Below are positions 1 to 6,650 of a stretch of DNA of 10,534 nucleotides, piece after piece. Made by a program: the position numbers and the translations under genes. Position 1 is the stretch's first letter, and the number at the start of each line of letters is the position of its first letter. This DNA is from JBAXGE01 sp044344145 (lineage in GTDB: Bacteria > Planctomycetota > Phycisphaerae > WQYP01), in assembly GCA_044344145.1 (NCBI GenBank), contig JBIJDM010000085.1:1-10534 (forward strand). The letters run 5' to 3'. The notes under the pieces were generated by a model. That model did not search any database and had not been told where the DNA came from. It saw nothing but the letters and a program-made list of their open reading frames with translations.

Positions 1-83
1 GTGCAGTTCTCGGCGTTGGGCATGAGTAACGCAGCAGCCATGCCCAACATTAAAACCCATTATTCGCTTTCGCGCAAGCGGAT

Positions 84-305
84 GTGGGGATTATTTTTGG
101 CAATCGCTCTAAGAGTCATGATTTTGCGGGGATGCTGTTGTACGAAACGCAGATCGGGCCCGCGCAGACGAAGCAAATACTGGCCGCGCTGGGGCCGCCG
201 ACGATGGTGCATGAGAATTCGGTGTTCGGGCGGGTGTGGTGGATACCAAGGCGGGTAAGCGCGACGCAGGCAGCCACGCGGCCGGTGGACGCTGGTCGTC
301 CGTAA
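84..305 (+). CDS. Small BamE/SmpA-like protein, 5' end uncertain
   Basis: This frame encodes 73 residues from a GTG at 84; an ATG at 132 would give 57. The core IGPAQTKQILAALGPPTMV, followed by FGRVWWIP, resembles the short SmpA/OmlA (BamE) pattern, in which a Gly-led helix ends in LG-x-P and leads to an aromatic strand. BamE-like proteins are outer-membrane assembly lipoproteins, but this frame has no signal peptide or lipobox, so the role is open. Codons from about 120 onward end mostly in G or C, which supports real coding. The tail SATQAATRP resembles the tails of other proteins in this window. No ribosome binding site precedes either start, and an in-frame stop lies at 51-53. The N-terminus may lie in another frame (see findings). 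The stop is 5 nt from that of the convergent gene at 311. It could also be a gene remnant. Confidence 0.45.
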   Translation: MGIIFGNRSKSHDFAGMLLYETQIGPAQTKQILAALGPPTMVHENSVFGRVWWIPRRVSATQAATRPVDAGRP

Positions 306-310
306 CGTTT

Positions 311-1798
311 TTACCGCATTTTGAGTTTGCGCAGCGCCACGCCGCACATACCCAACAGCAACACCCCGTGCCGCCAGCGTTGGATGTTGGTTTCGCCGTA
401 GACCCGTTCGCGGTAGCGGATGGGATAATCAATAATCTTCAGCCCCAGTTTGGCGGCCCCGAAGAGCATGTCGAAATCTCCGAAGGGATCAAACTCACCG
501 AAGTACGCGCGATTGGCGCAAATCCGGTCCCAGTCCGACTTCAGCAGCACCTTGGTCCCGCACAGCGTGTCTTTGACCGGCTGGCTCATCAGCCACGTAA
601 AGGCCATGCCGAAGAATTTGTTGGCGATCATATTCGCAAAGCGCATCGCCCGGGCTTCCATGGCATACACAAAACGCGAACCGTTGATAAACTCACCCCG
701 GCCCTGTACCAGCGCCCGCGCGGTGGCGGGCAAATCCTCGGGCGGCACCGTCATATCGGCATCCAGAATCATCAGCACCGGATACTTCGCCTGGGCAAAG
801 CCCACCCGTACCGCGTCACCCTTGCCCTTGCCGGGCTGCTTGTAACAGGTGATATCCAACTGCGGAAAATCGCGCTGCGCCTGTTGGCACTGGCCCCAAG
901 TATCATCCTTGCTGTTGCCTTCGACAAAAATCAGCTCCGCCGGCCCGTCAAATTTCGGGAACCGCCGGCAAATTTCCGCGATATTCCCCGCCTCGTTCCG
1001 GCAGGCACAAATCACCGACACCCCTGTCGCCTCCGGCATGGCCACCACCGGCCGCACCACCACCAGATTCACCAGACACGCATGATTCCACGGCCACAGC
1101 GGCGCACAAACCCGGTTCAGCAGCGTGGACACCAGCGGAATGGAGACCGGCAGCAGAATCCGCTGATCGCGCTGCACCACATCAAAGCCCGCCAGTTGCA
1201 ACAAATTGCGCACATCGCCGGGCGCCAACCAGTTGGCCCGCGGCTGGGTTTGCTTGAGCCCCAGCAATTCCGCCGTGCGCAAAATTGGCCGCCACAAATG
1301 GCTGTGATGGCTGATGAGAATCCGCGTGCGGGGGTGACATAACGGCCGCAGCCGCTGGAACACCGCCTCAATGTCATACAGATACGCCAGCGTGTCGGCG
1401 AGGATAATGTAATCAAACGGCCCCTGCGGCAAGGCCACCTCTTCAATCGCCCCGGCGATAAACGTCAGTTCCGGCCGGGCATGGCGCTGCCGGGCCTGCG
1501 CGATCGCCGCCCCACTGATATCCACCCCCACGCCTACGGCCGGGGCCAGGGACGCCAGCAAATCCCCCTGATGGCAGCCCACTTCCAATACTTTGGCGCC
1601 CGGGGGAATGTGGAACGAAAAATAATGTTTCAGCCAGCTTTGATAGCACCGGGCTCCCCACTTTTGGGGCCGGTTGGCCAGCTTATCGAAGCCCGCCGCC
1701 ATGCGCGCATGCCAGGCCGTAAGTTCCTCGGCCCGACGCGCGGAAACCGGCGGGGGTACATTCGCGGGCTGGGGGGTGTCCATACGGGTCTCGGTCAT
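311..1798 (-). CDS. Bifunctional SAM-dependent methyltransferase / family 2 glycosyltransferase
   Basis: This is a 495-residue two-domain cytoplasmic protein. Residues about 45-215 form a class I methyltransferase. Motif I is LEVGCHQGDLL (71-81), the acidic end of strand 2 is VGVDIS (D93), and FDYIILADTLAYL (128-140) is the post-II region. Residues about 258-495 form a GT-A fold glycosyltransferase of family GT2. They begin with SVICACRNEAGNI (261-273), carry the metal-binding DAD (346-348), and end with the YRERVYGETNI block (462-472) and a basic tail. The GT2 half resembles polyprenyl-phosphate sugar synthases of the Dpm1 type and lacks the C-terminal membrane helices of GtrB-like enzymes. 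The sugar and the methyl acceptor cannot be read from sequence. The protein is divergent from two GT-C genes, so it may supply their lipid-linked donor. The ATG at 1798 is used; Met6 is an alternative. No strong Shine-Dalgarno is present. The fold assignment is firm; the role is inference. Confidence 0.9.
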   Translation of the reverse strand: MTETRMDTPQPANVPPPVSARRAEELTAWHARMAAGFDKLANRPQKWGARCYQSWLKHYFSFHIPPGAKVLEVGCHQGDLLASLAPAVGVGVDISGAAIAQARQRHARPELTFIAGAIEEVALPQGPFDYIILADTLAYLYDIEAVFQRLRPLCHPRTRILISHHSHLWRPILRTAELLGLKQTQPRANWLAPGDVRNLLQLAGFDVVQRDQRILLPVSIPLVSTLLNRVCAPLWPWNHACLVNLVVVRPVVAMPEATGVSVICACRNEAGNIAEICRRFPKFDGPAELIFVEGNSKDDTWGQCQQAQRDFPQLDITCYKQPGKGKGDAVRVGFAQAKYPVLMILDADMTVPPEDLPATARALVQGRGEFINGSRFVYAMEARAMRFANMIANKFFGMAFTWLMSQPVKDTLCGTKVLLKSDWDRICANRAYFGEFDPFGDFDMLFGAAKLGLKIIDYPIRYRERVYGETNIQRWRHGVLLLGMCGVALRKLKMR

Positions 1799-1811
1799 GG
1801 TAAAATCTCAC

Positions 1812-1839
1812 ATCCTAAGGCGCGCCAATCATGCGTTAA
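1812..1839 (-). promoter_or_regulatory. Candidate sigma-70-like promoter of the methyltransferase/GT2 gene
   Basis: Read on the minus strand, TTAACG (plus 1834-1839) and TAGGAT (plus 1812-1817) are separated by 16 bp. Each matches the -35 and -10 consensus at four of six bases. The -10 lies just upstream of the gene start at 1798. The -35 overlaps the palindrome at 1836-1847. Found by eye, so tentative. Confidence 0.3.
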
Positions 1840-1847
1840 CATGTTAA
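1836..1847. promoter_or_regulatory. Perfect 12-bp palindrome in the divergent gap, possible operator
   Basis: TTAACATGTTAA equals its own reverse complement. It sits near the middle of the 89-bp gap between the leftward methyltransferase/GT2 gene (start 1798) and the rightward GT-C gene (start 1888). It overlaps the candidate -35 element of the leftward promoter. Size, symmetry and position suit a dimeric repressor that could control both directions. No regulator is encoded in the window. Confidence 0.4.
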
Positions 1848-1887
1848 GGGCGATACGCCGGTTTGGCGAATTACGAGAACGATTTTT

Positions 1888-3687
1888 ATGCCCCAACCCG
1901 CCCGCACCGAACTTGCCACCCCCCCGCCGTGGTATGAGCGCCGCTCCGGCGCCCTGTTGCTGCTGGTCGTGCTGGCCTTGCTGGCGTATAGCAACCTATT
2001 TTACACCACCTTTGTCTTCGATGACTTCGACTCCATCCATCTGAACCAAACCATTCGCTGGCAAAGTCCCTATTGGCAGGTATTAAACCCACCTTTCGGC
2101 GTGGCCGTGCAGAACCGGCCGGTGGTGAATCTGTCACTGGCAGTGAATTATGTGTTCAGTGGCCTGCACCCCTGGTCCTATCAGGCGTTTAACCTGCTGG
2201 TCCACATCGCCAATGCCAGTCTGGCATACCTGCTGCTCCGCGCGGTATTAACCCATTCCCCGGCCACCGCCGCACTACGGTCCCGCGCCTGGCTGCTGGC
2301 CCTGATCCCCCCCGCCCTCTGGGTGGTCCATCCGCTCAATACCGAGGGGGTCACCGCCATCATCCAGCGGACCGAATCCATGACCATGCTCTGTGTGCTG
2401 GGTATGTTCTATGCCGCCTGGCAGGCGCATTTCGCCACCGGCACCCGCCGGCACATCTGGACCACTCTGGCCATCCTCGCCGGGGTGCTGGGCGCTGGCT
2501 GCAAGGAAGCCATGGCGCTGGCGCCAATTTTACTGGTGTTTTTCGACCGTACCTTCCTCTACCCCTCGTGGCGGGCCGTCTGGGCCGGACGCAAAGGGCT
2601 CTATCCCGGCTTGCTGCTAGGCTGGATCGTATTGGCAGGTATTGTGCTGCACAATGGTGGCACACGCGGCAACGTGGCCGGATTCGGTCTGGGCATGGAA
2701 TGGTACGAATACCTGCGCACTCAGGGCGGCGCCATCTGGCTGTATCTGAAACTGGTCTTCTGGCCCACGCCACTGGTGGGTGACTATGGCTATCCGATCG
2801 AAAACACCCCCTGGCGCTACTGGACCGCATGCGTCAGTCTGGGCTTGTTGATGCTGGCCGGGCTGGCCTGCTGGAAACGCTACCCCTGGGTGGCGTTTGT
2901 GACGCTGGCCTTTCTCTTGCTATTGGCCCCCAGTTCCAGCTTCATCCCGCTGATTAACCAGACCATCGCTGAAAAACGCATATATTTCCCCTCCATGTTG
3001 GTCATCATCTCCGTGGTCTTCGGAGTGATCGGCTTACTGGGCTGGCTGGGACGCAAGTTCACCCTACCCGCCGCGCTGGACCGGGGCTTGGGCGGGTTGC
3101 TGCTCGTGGTGATACTGGCGCTGGCCGGGCAGACCTGGCTGCGCAATTGCGACTATTTCAGTGAATTGGACTACTGGCAAAGTGTCGCGTTCCGCCGACA
3201 GGAAAACTACCGCGGCTGGATGAACTACGGCATACGCCTGCTGGATCGGGGCCGATCCGATGAAGCCCAGGCCGCACTCGCCGTCGCGGTGACCTTGGGC
3301 GGACACGATGCCGTCACCCACAAATATCTGGCCATCGCCCTGTATCGGGCTGGCAAAGACCCGAATATGGTAAAGGCCCTGCTAGAACGCAGTCTGGCCA
3401 TGCGCCCCGGCCAGCCGCTGGCCCTGTATTACCTCGGTTGCGTGGCTCAGGATCATAAACAGTACCGCAGCGCCGCGGACTATTTCACGCTGGCGATCGC
3501 CGGTCGCTTCGATACCCCCGAGGTGTATTTGCAGCGTGGCGAGATGTATTGGCAGATGGGCGATCATCCCGCCGCGCTGGCCGATCTGCGGCAATATCAA
3601 ACCGCCACCGGGAAAGTCCCGCCCACATGGCAGTCGCGCCTGGCCGCACCGCCACCGGCCACACTGCCGGGTGCGGGGCGAAAATAA
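1888..3687 (+). CDS. GT-C type membrane glycosyltransferase with TPR domain, TMTC-like (paralogue 1)
   Basis: A 599-residue integral membrane protein with roughly 11-12 hydrophobic segments between residues 21 and 416, then a soluble C-terminal TPR region (about 440-570). The first extracytoplasmic loop carries FVFDDFDSIHLN (42-53), with acidic residues where GT-C enzymes hold their catalytic Asp. Other family-like blocks are NRPVVNLSLAVNY (76-88), HPLNTEGVTAIIQRTES (148-164), CKEAMALAP (205-213), the TPLVGDYGYPIEN segment (294-306, the DUF1736-like part) and AEKRIYFPS (361-369). These match the order seen in TMTC proteins, which in eukaryotes transfer mannose from dolichyl-phosphate-mannose to Ser/Thr in the ER lumen. 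The bacterial donor and acceptor are unknown. The ATG at 1888 is preceded by a weak GAGAACG. It is divergent from the GT2 gene and followed 126 bp later by a paralogue. C-ending codons are more frequent here than in the paralogue. Confidence 0.85.
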   Translation: MPQPARTELATPPPWYERRSGALLLLVVLALLAYSNLFYTTFVFDDFDSIHLNQTIRWQSPYWQVLNPPFGVAVQNRPVVNLSLAVNYVFSGLHPWSYQAFNLLVHIANASLAYLLLRAVLTHSPATAALRSRAWLLALIPPALWVVHPLNTEGVTAIIQRTESMTMLCVLGMFYAAWQAHFATGTRRHIWTTLAILAGVLGAGCKEAMALAPILLVFFDRTFLYPSWRAVWAGRKGLYPGLLLGWIVLAGIVLHNGGTRGNVAGFGLGMEWYEYLRTQGGAIWLYLKLVFWPTPLVGDYGYPIENTPWRYWTACVSLGLLMLAGLACWKRYPWVAFVTLAFLLLLAPSSSFIPLINQTIAEKRIYFPSMLVIISVVFGVIGLLGWLGRKFTLPAALDRGLGGLLLVVILALAGQTWLRNCDYFSELDYWQSVAFRRQENYRGWMNYGIRLLDRGRSDEAQAALAVAVTLGGHDAVTHKYLAIALYRAGKDPNMVKALLERSLAMRPGQPLALYYLGCVAQDHKQYRSAADYFTLAIAGRFDTPEVYLQRGEMYWQMGDHPAALADLRQYQTATGKVPPTWQSRLAAPPPATLPGAGRK

Positions 3688-3704
3688 TCCCGGCACTATC
3701 CTGC

Positions 3705-3735
3705 TTGCCCTACTCCCCATACGCTATGGTAGAAT
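3705..3735 (+). promoter_or_regulatory. Hairpin and weak promoter-like elements between the two GT-C paralogues
   Basis: CCATA (3717-3721) and TATGG (3725-3729) form a perfect 5-bp stem around a 3-nt loop. CTA (3710-3712) and TAG (3730-3732) could extend it across a bulge. TTGCCC (3705-3710) and TAGAAT (3730-3735) could be a poor promoter, but the 19-bp spacing is long. There is no T-tract, so it is not a standard intrinsic terminator. It may let the second paralogue be expressed separately from the first. Confidence 0.25.
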
Positions 3736-3813
3736 GCGGTGTCGGGTGATTGGCCCGGCCTATCAAGTATTTATACGGCGTGTCCCTTTTTACGTATTAT
3801 CGGGAAACGAATC

Positions 3814-5658
3814 ATGACCCTGCCCCCACCGGACCTGAGCAAAAATAATCCCACGACCCTGCTGGAATATCTTAATCGCGGCCCCTTGGCCATCGCGATT
3901 ATTGTGGGCTTGGCTTTGTTGGCCTACAGCAACATCTTTCATGCCGCCTTCGTCTTTGATGACTTCGACTCGATTCATGAAAATGAAAGCATTCGCTGGG
4001 TCAGTCCCTACTGGCAGGTATTAACCCCACCTTACGGTGTGGCGGTGCAGAACCGGCCCGTGGTCAATGTATCGCTGGCCATCAACTATGCACTGGGTGG
4101 TTTGATACCCAACTCCTATCAGGCCTTCAACTTATTTATCCATATGGCCAATGCCCTGTTGATTTACAGTTTGATCCGCGCCGTGGTGCGGCATTATCCG
4201 CTGGCCCGGTCGCTGCGTCCGCAGGCGGGCTGGCTGGCCCTGATCACGGCAGTACTCTGGGTCGTCCACCCGCTGAATACCGAAGGGGTGACCGCCATCA
4301 TCCAACGCACCGAATCCATGATGGCCTTTTTTGTTCTGCTGATGTTTGTCGCCGCCTGGAAAGCCCACTTTGCCACCGGTCACCGGCGCAGTGTCTGGAC
4401 CGGACTGGCGGCGGTATGCTGTATTCTCGGCGCTGGCTGCAAGGAAGCCATGGCGTTGGCTCCCATTCTGCTGGTCCTGTTTGACCGTACATTCCTGTAT
4501 ACCTCGTGGCGCCAGTTGCTGCGCGATCGCGTGTGGCTGTATGCCGGGCTCGTGCTCGGGTGGGTGGCGCTGGCGGGGATTGTCATCAGCACTGGCGGTA
4601 ACCGTGGTAATGCCGCGGGCTTTGGCTTTGGTATGGAATGGTACCATTATCTGCGCACTCAGGTCATCGCTATTTGGCTGTACCTGAAACTGATGTTCTG
4701 GCCCACTCCTTTAATCGGGGATTATGGTTACCCAATCGAAAATAACCCGTGGCGCTATTGGTCGGCCGGGATTGCGCTGGGGCTGCTGGGTCTGGCGGGT
4801 TTGGCGTGCTGGAAAAAAGCCCCCTGGGTGGCGTTTGTCACGCTGATGTTTTTTATGATACTGGCGCCCAGTTCGAGTATTGTCCCGCTGGTCAATCAAA
4901 CCATTGCTGAAAAGCGCATGTATTTCCCCTCGCTGATGGTCATTGTGGTGGTGGTATTTGGGGTCTACTGGTTGCTCCAGCGCTTCGGGCATGTGGCGCG
5001 GTGGCAACGCTTTGGCAAACTGGGCGCGGGGATGCTGATCCTGCTGGTGGTGTCGTTACTGAGTATGCAAACGTGGCTGCGCAACCGGGTTTATGTGGAC
5101 AACTTGACGTACTGGGGCGATAACGCCACCAAGGCCCCGTTTAACCACCGTAATTGGGTCAATTATGCCGGATGCCTGAATAATGTTGGCCGGCGCGAAG
5201 AGGCTCTGACTGCGGCCGATAAAGCTTTGGAACTACAGTCTGATTATCATCTGGGCCATGCCATGCGCGGCACGATACTTTATAACTTGAATCGTAACGA
5301 TGAGGCCATGAAGGAGTTTCAGACCACAATCCATGAGTTCCCTTGGCATGAAAAATCCTATTATTACCTCGGTCAGATCGCCATGCTCAACAAAGATTAT
5401 CGCGACGCGGTAATCTTGTTCAATCATACGCTGGAACTTAGACCCACCTATATTCAAGTTTATCTGGATGTGGCCTGGGCCCATTTTTATAACGATGAAA
5501 TCGAACTCGCCAACGGAAGTCTGGTCGTGTACGAACGGCTGGCCCAGTCCGAACAGCCCAGCGTCCATATACTGTTCACGGAAAAATGGAAGGCCAAGGC
5601 CGCCCGCGCAGCCACCCAGGCCGCCAGTCAACCCGCCACCGCCACGTCCCGGCCGTGA
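3814..5658 (+). CDS. GT-C type membrane glycosyltransferase with TPR domain, TMTC-like (paralogue 2)
   Basis: A 614-residue paralogue of the preceding gene with the same order of blocks: FVFDDFDSIHEN (46-57), NRPVVNVSLAINY (80-92), HPLNTEGVTAIIQRTES (152-168), CKEAMALAP (209-217), TPLIGDYGYPIEN (298-310) and AEKRMYFPS (365-373). About 11-12 membrane segments end near residue 420. At least three TPR-like repeats follow (about 444-478, 479-512, 513-546), as in REEALTAADKALEL and YRDAVILFNHTLELRP. The C-terminus is an Ala/Thr/Gln/Pro tail (about 596-614), absent from paralogue 1. By analogy with TMTC proteins it should glycosylate exported proteins or a surface polymer, with the TPRs outside the cytoplasm contacting the acceptor; this is inferred. 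The ATG at 3814 is chosen because it reproduces paralogue 1's N-terminal layout and follows GGGAAACGA. An upstream GTG at 3739 is less likely. Its stop is 6 nt from that of the convergent pseudopilin gene. Confidence 0.85.
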   Translation: MTLPPPDLSKNNPTTLLEYLNRGPLAIAIIVGLALLAYSNIFHAAFVFDDFDSIHENESIRWVSPYWQVLTPPYGVAVQNRPVVNVSLAINYALGGLIPNSYQAFNLFIHMANALLIYSLIRAVVRHYPLARSLRPQAGWLALITAVLWVVHPLNTEGVTAIIQRTESMMAFFVLLMFVAAWKAHFATGHRRSVWTGLAAVCCILGAGCKEAMALAPILLVLFDRTFLYTSWRQLLRDRVWLYAGLVLGWVALAGIVISTGGNRGNAAGFGFGMEWYHYLRTQVIAIWLYLKLMFWPTPLIGDYGYPIENNPWRYWSAGIALGLLGLAGLACWKKAPWVAFVTLMFFMILAPSSSIVPLVNQTIAEKRMYFPSLMVIVVVVFGVYWLLQRFGHVARWQRFGKLGAGMLILLVVSLLSMQTWLRNRVYVDNLTYWGDNATKAPFNHRNWVNYAGCLNNVGRREEALTAADKALELQSDYHLGHAMRGTILYNLNRNDEAMKEFQTTIHEFPWHEKSYYYLGQIAMLNKDYRDAVILFNHTLELRPTYIQVYLDVAWAHFYNDEIELANGSLVVYERLAQSEQPSVHILFTEKWKAKAARAATQAASQPATATSRP

Positions 5659-5664
5659 GGGCTG

Positions 5665-6192
5665 TTACTTGATGAAATCGTTGATGTATTTGCTGTCGAT
5701 GGTCGTGGTGCCCACCGCATACGGTGCCTTGCCGGAGGCCCAGCCGCTGGGAATGATTGCCCGCAGTTGGCCGGTATTGGGATCCCAACTCCAGCCGTTG
5801 GCGGTGCCGGTAATGGTGGTGGACAAGAGAATGCCATTTTTGTTGTTGAGCGCATTCATCGGCGGATTATGAAAATACGGCCCGCAGTTGCCATTGGCCA
5901 CAGAGGTAGAGGTGGCCGCAAAGGTATTCACATCCGACTTGATCAGCAGGATATTCCAAGCCGTCAAACCGTCGGTGCTTTCCGCAAACTCCGGATAGTG
6001 GTCGGCATGTTGCAGTTTGAACAATTCGATCTGGGCCCGTACGGTGCTGAGGGAGGCCTGGGTGCTGGTAATGATCGAATCACTGGTGGTGTTGGCAAAC
6101 TGCGGAACCACGATGGCCGCGAGTAGACCCAACACAATCACCACGATCAAAATTTCGATCAGGGTAAAGGCGCGATGGATATTTCTGGTCAT
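5665..6192 (-). CDS. Type IV prepilin-like protein (GspG-like pseudopilin)
   Basis: A 175-residue protein with a class III signal: a short basic leader MTRNIHRA, then FTLIEILIVVIVLGLLAA and VVPQF. Cleavage by prepilin peptidase is expected between Ala8 and Phe9, with the conserved Glu at mature position 5 (Glu13). Alanine before the cut is less common than glycine. The following amphipathic helix contains TVRAQIELFKLQHADHYPEF, and the region NCGPYFHNPPMN matches the GPY-x(n)-P-x-N element of GspG-like pseudopilins. Such proteins polymerise into, or cap, periplasmic pseudopili of type II secretion or type IV pili. No other pilus gene is in the window, so it may be a solitary substrate. The start is fixed by AGGAG (plus 6200-6204) 7 nt upstream and by the leader. 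The frame is open up to 6315, but that extension is not needed. Confidence 0.9.
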   Translation of the reverse strand: MTRNIHRAFTLIEILIVVIVLGLLAAIVVPQFANTTSDSIITSTQASLSTVRAQIELFKLQHADHYPEFAESTDGLTAWNILLIKSDVNTFAATSTSVANGNCGPYFHNPPMNALNNKNGILLSTTITGTANGWSWDPNTGQLRAIIPSGWASGKAPYAVGTTTIDSKYINDFIK

Positions 6193-6199
6193 GGTCAGA

Positions 6200-6246
6200 C
6201 TCCTTGCGAAACGCTTGGCACCGTGCGATCTACACCAACAATTATA
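6200..6246 (-). promoter_or_regulatory. Promoter -10 and ribosome binding site of the pseudopilin gene
   Basis: On the minus strand a perfect TATAAT lies at plus 6241-6246, and AGGAG at plus 6200-6204 sits 7 nt before the ATG at 6192. These imply a leader of roughly 40 nt. No good -35 match is present 16-18 bp further upstream, so an activator or another sigma factor could be involved. Confidence 0.45.
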
Positions 6247-6314
6247 CCGCACATTTCTCGTACGCATTTGACGGGGGAACGGTTTGGACATGAACCCGCT
6301 CCCATTCTCATACA

Positions 6315-6335
6315 TTTAGTCTATCCGACACTAAA
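6315..6335. repeat. Imperfect inverted repeat TTTAGT...ACTAAA
   Basis: Arms TTTAGT (6315-6320) and ACTAAA (6330-6335) are exact complements across a 9-bp spacer. Extending each arm by two bases adds one mismatch and one match. The length suits a protein-binding site. It lies upstream of the pseudopilin -10 element. Confidence 0.35.
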
Positions 6336-6368
6336 CGCGCTAGTCAATACACAATTCGTACGATTCGT

Positions 6369-6378
6369 TATCGCGATA
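6369..6378. repeat. Perfect palindrome TATCGCGATA
   Basis: Ten bases identical to their reverse complement, within the most AT-rich part of the gap. GATA-T-TATC (6375-6383) overlaps it as a second small inverted repeat. It may be a regulator site; chance is possible for this length. Confidence 0.3.
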
Positions 6379-6454
6379 TTATCATGTAGCTTTAAAAATA
6401 CAGTTTATTCGTGTATGCGATAGAAGTGTTGTGGATTTGGGCAAGGGAAGCGGT

Positions 6455-6472
6455 TGCGGAATCGTGCGGAAT
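6455..6472 (+). repeat. Tandem direct repeat TGCGGAAT with 10-bp period
   Basis: Two exact copies of TGCGGAAT start at 6455 and 6465, one helical turn apart. Such phasing is typical of sites bound by two regulator subunits in tandem. It lies about 180 bp upstream of the MFS start, so a link to that gene is only a guess. Confidence 0.3.
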
Positions 6473-6650
6473 TAAGGTGAGTCCGCTTTATTTAGGCCTG
6501 TAGTATCATGCGCTGATGCATCTGGGCAACGGTGGCACGGTTCGGGCCGGGATGAGGGAAAATAGGGTGGGGATTTGCTCTTTTTGGGGACATCGTTAGC
6601 ATATTGGGATATGAAGCGAGATGTTATAACCCTACCGTAAGTGTGCGACC

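Larger units (their letters stand above)
6193..6650. other. AT-rich intergenic region with several small repeats
   Basis: This 458-bp gap separates the leftward pseudopilin gene from the rightward MFS gene. I see no convincing gene in it. Positions 6301-6420 are 76 of 120 A or T by my count, well above the coding DNA nearby. It contains an inverted repeat TTTAGT/ACTAAA (6315-6320 and 6330-6335), a perfect palindrome TATCGCGATA (6369-6378) and a tandem direct repeat TGCGGAAT (6455-6462 and 6465-6472). TTATAAC at 6624-6630 could be the -10 of the MFS gene. Regulatory function is likely for the ends; the middle is unexplained. Confidence 0.5.

Noticed and set aside
236..1342. Long rightward open frame of 368 codons
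   Set aside because: It lies opposite the methyltransferase/GT2 gene, is rich in His, Pro, Arg and Gln as antisense frames of GC-rich genes are, and shows no domain.
1481..2044. Rightward open frame spanning the divergent gap
   Set aside because: It overlaps both well-supported flanking genes and crosses their promoter region, with no domain.
3739..3813. Upstream GTG start for the second GT-C paralogue
   Set aside because: It would add 25 residues unlike the first paralogue; the ATG at 3814 matches its layout.
3688..3813. Intrinsic terminator between the GT-C paralogues
   Set aside because: The 5-bp CCATA/TATGG stem is AT-containing and not followed by a T-tract.
6193..6315. 41-residue N-terminal extension of the pseudopilin
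   Set aside because: Prepilin leaders are short and the AGGAG at 6200-6204 fixes the start at 6192. The extension would also read through the TATAAT element.
6175..6423. Small rightward open frame in the AT-rich gap
   Set aside because: No ribosome binding site, no domain, AT-rich irregular codon use, and overlap with the pseudopilin control region.
6340..6480. Replication origin
   Set aside because: AT richness and the skew change are suggestive, but only one imperfect DnaA-box-like sequence is present and no origin-linked genes flank it.
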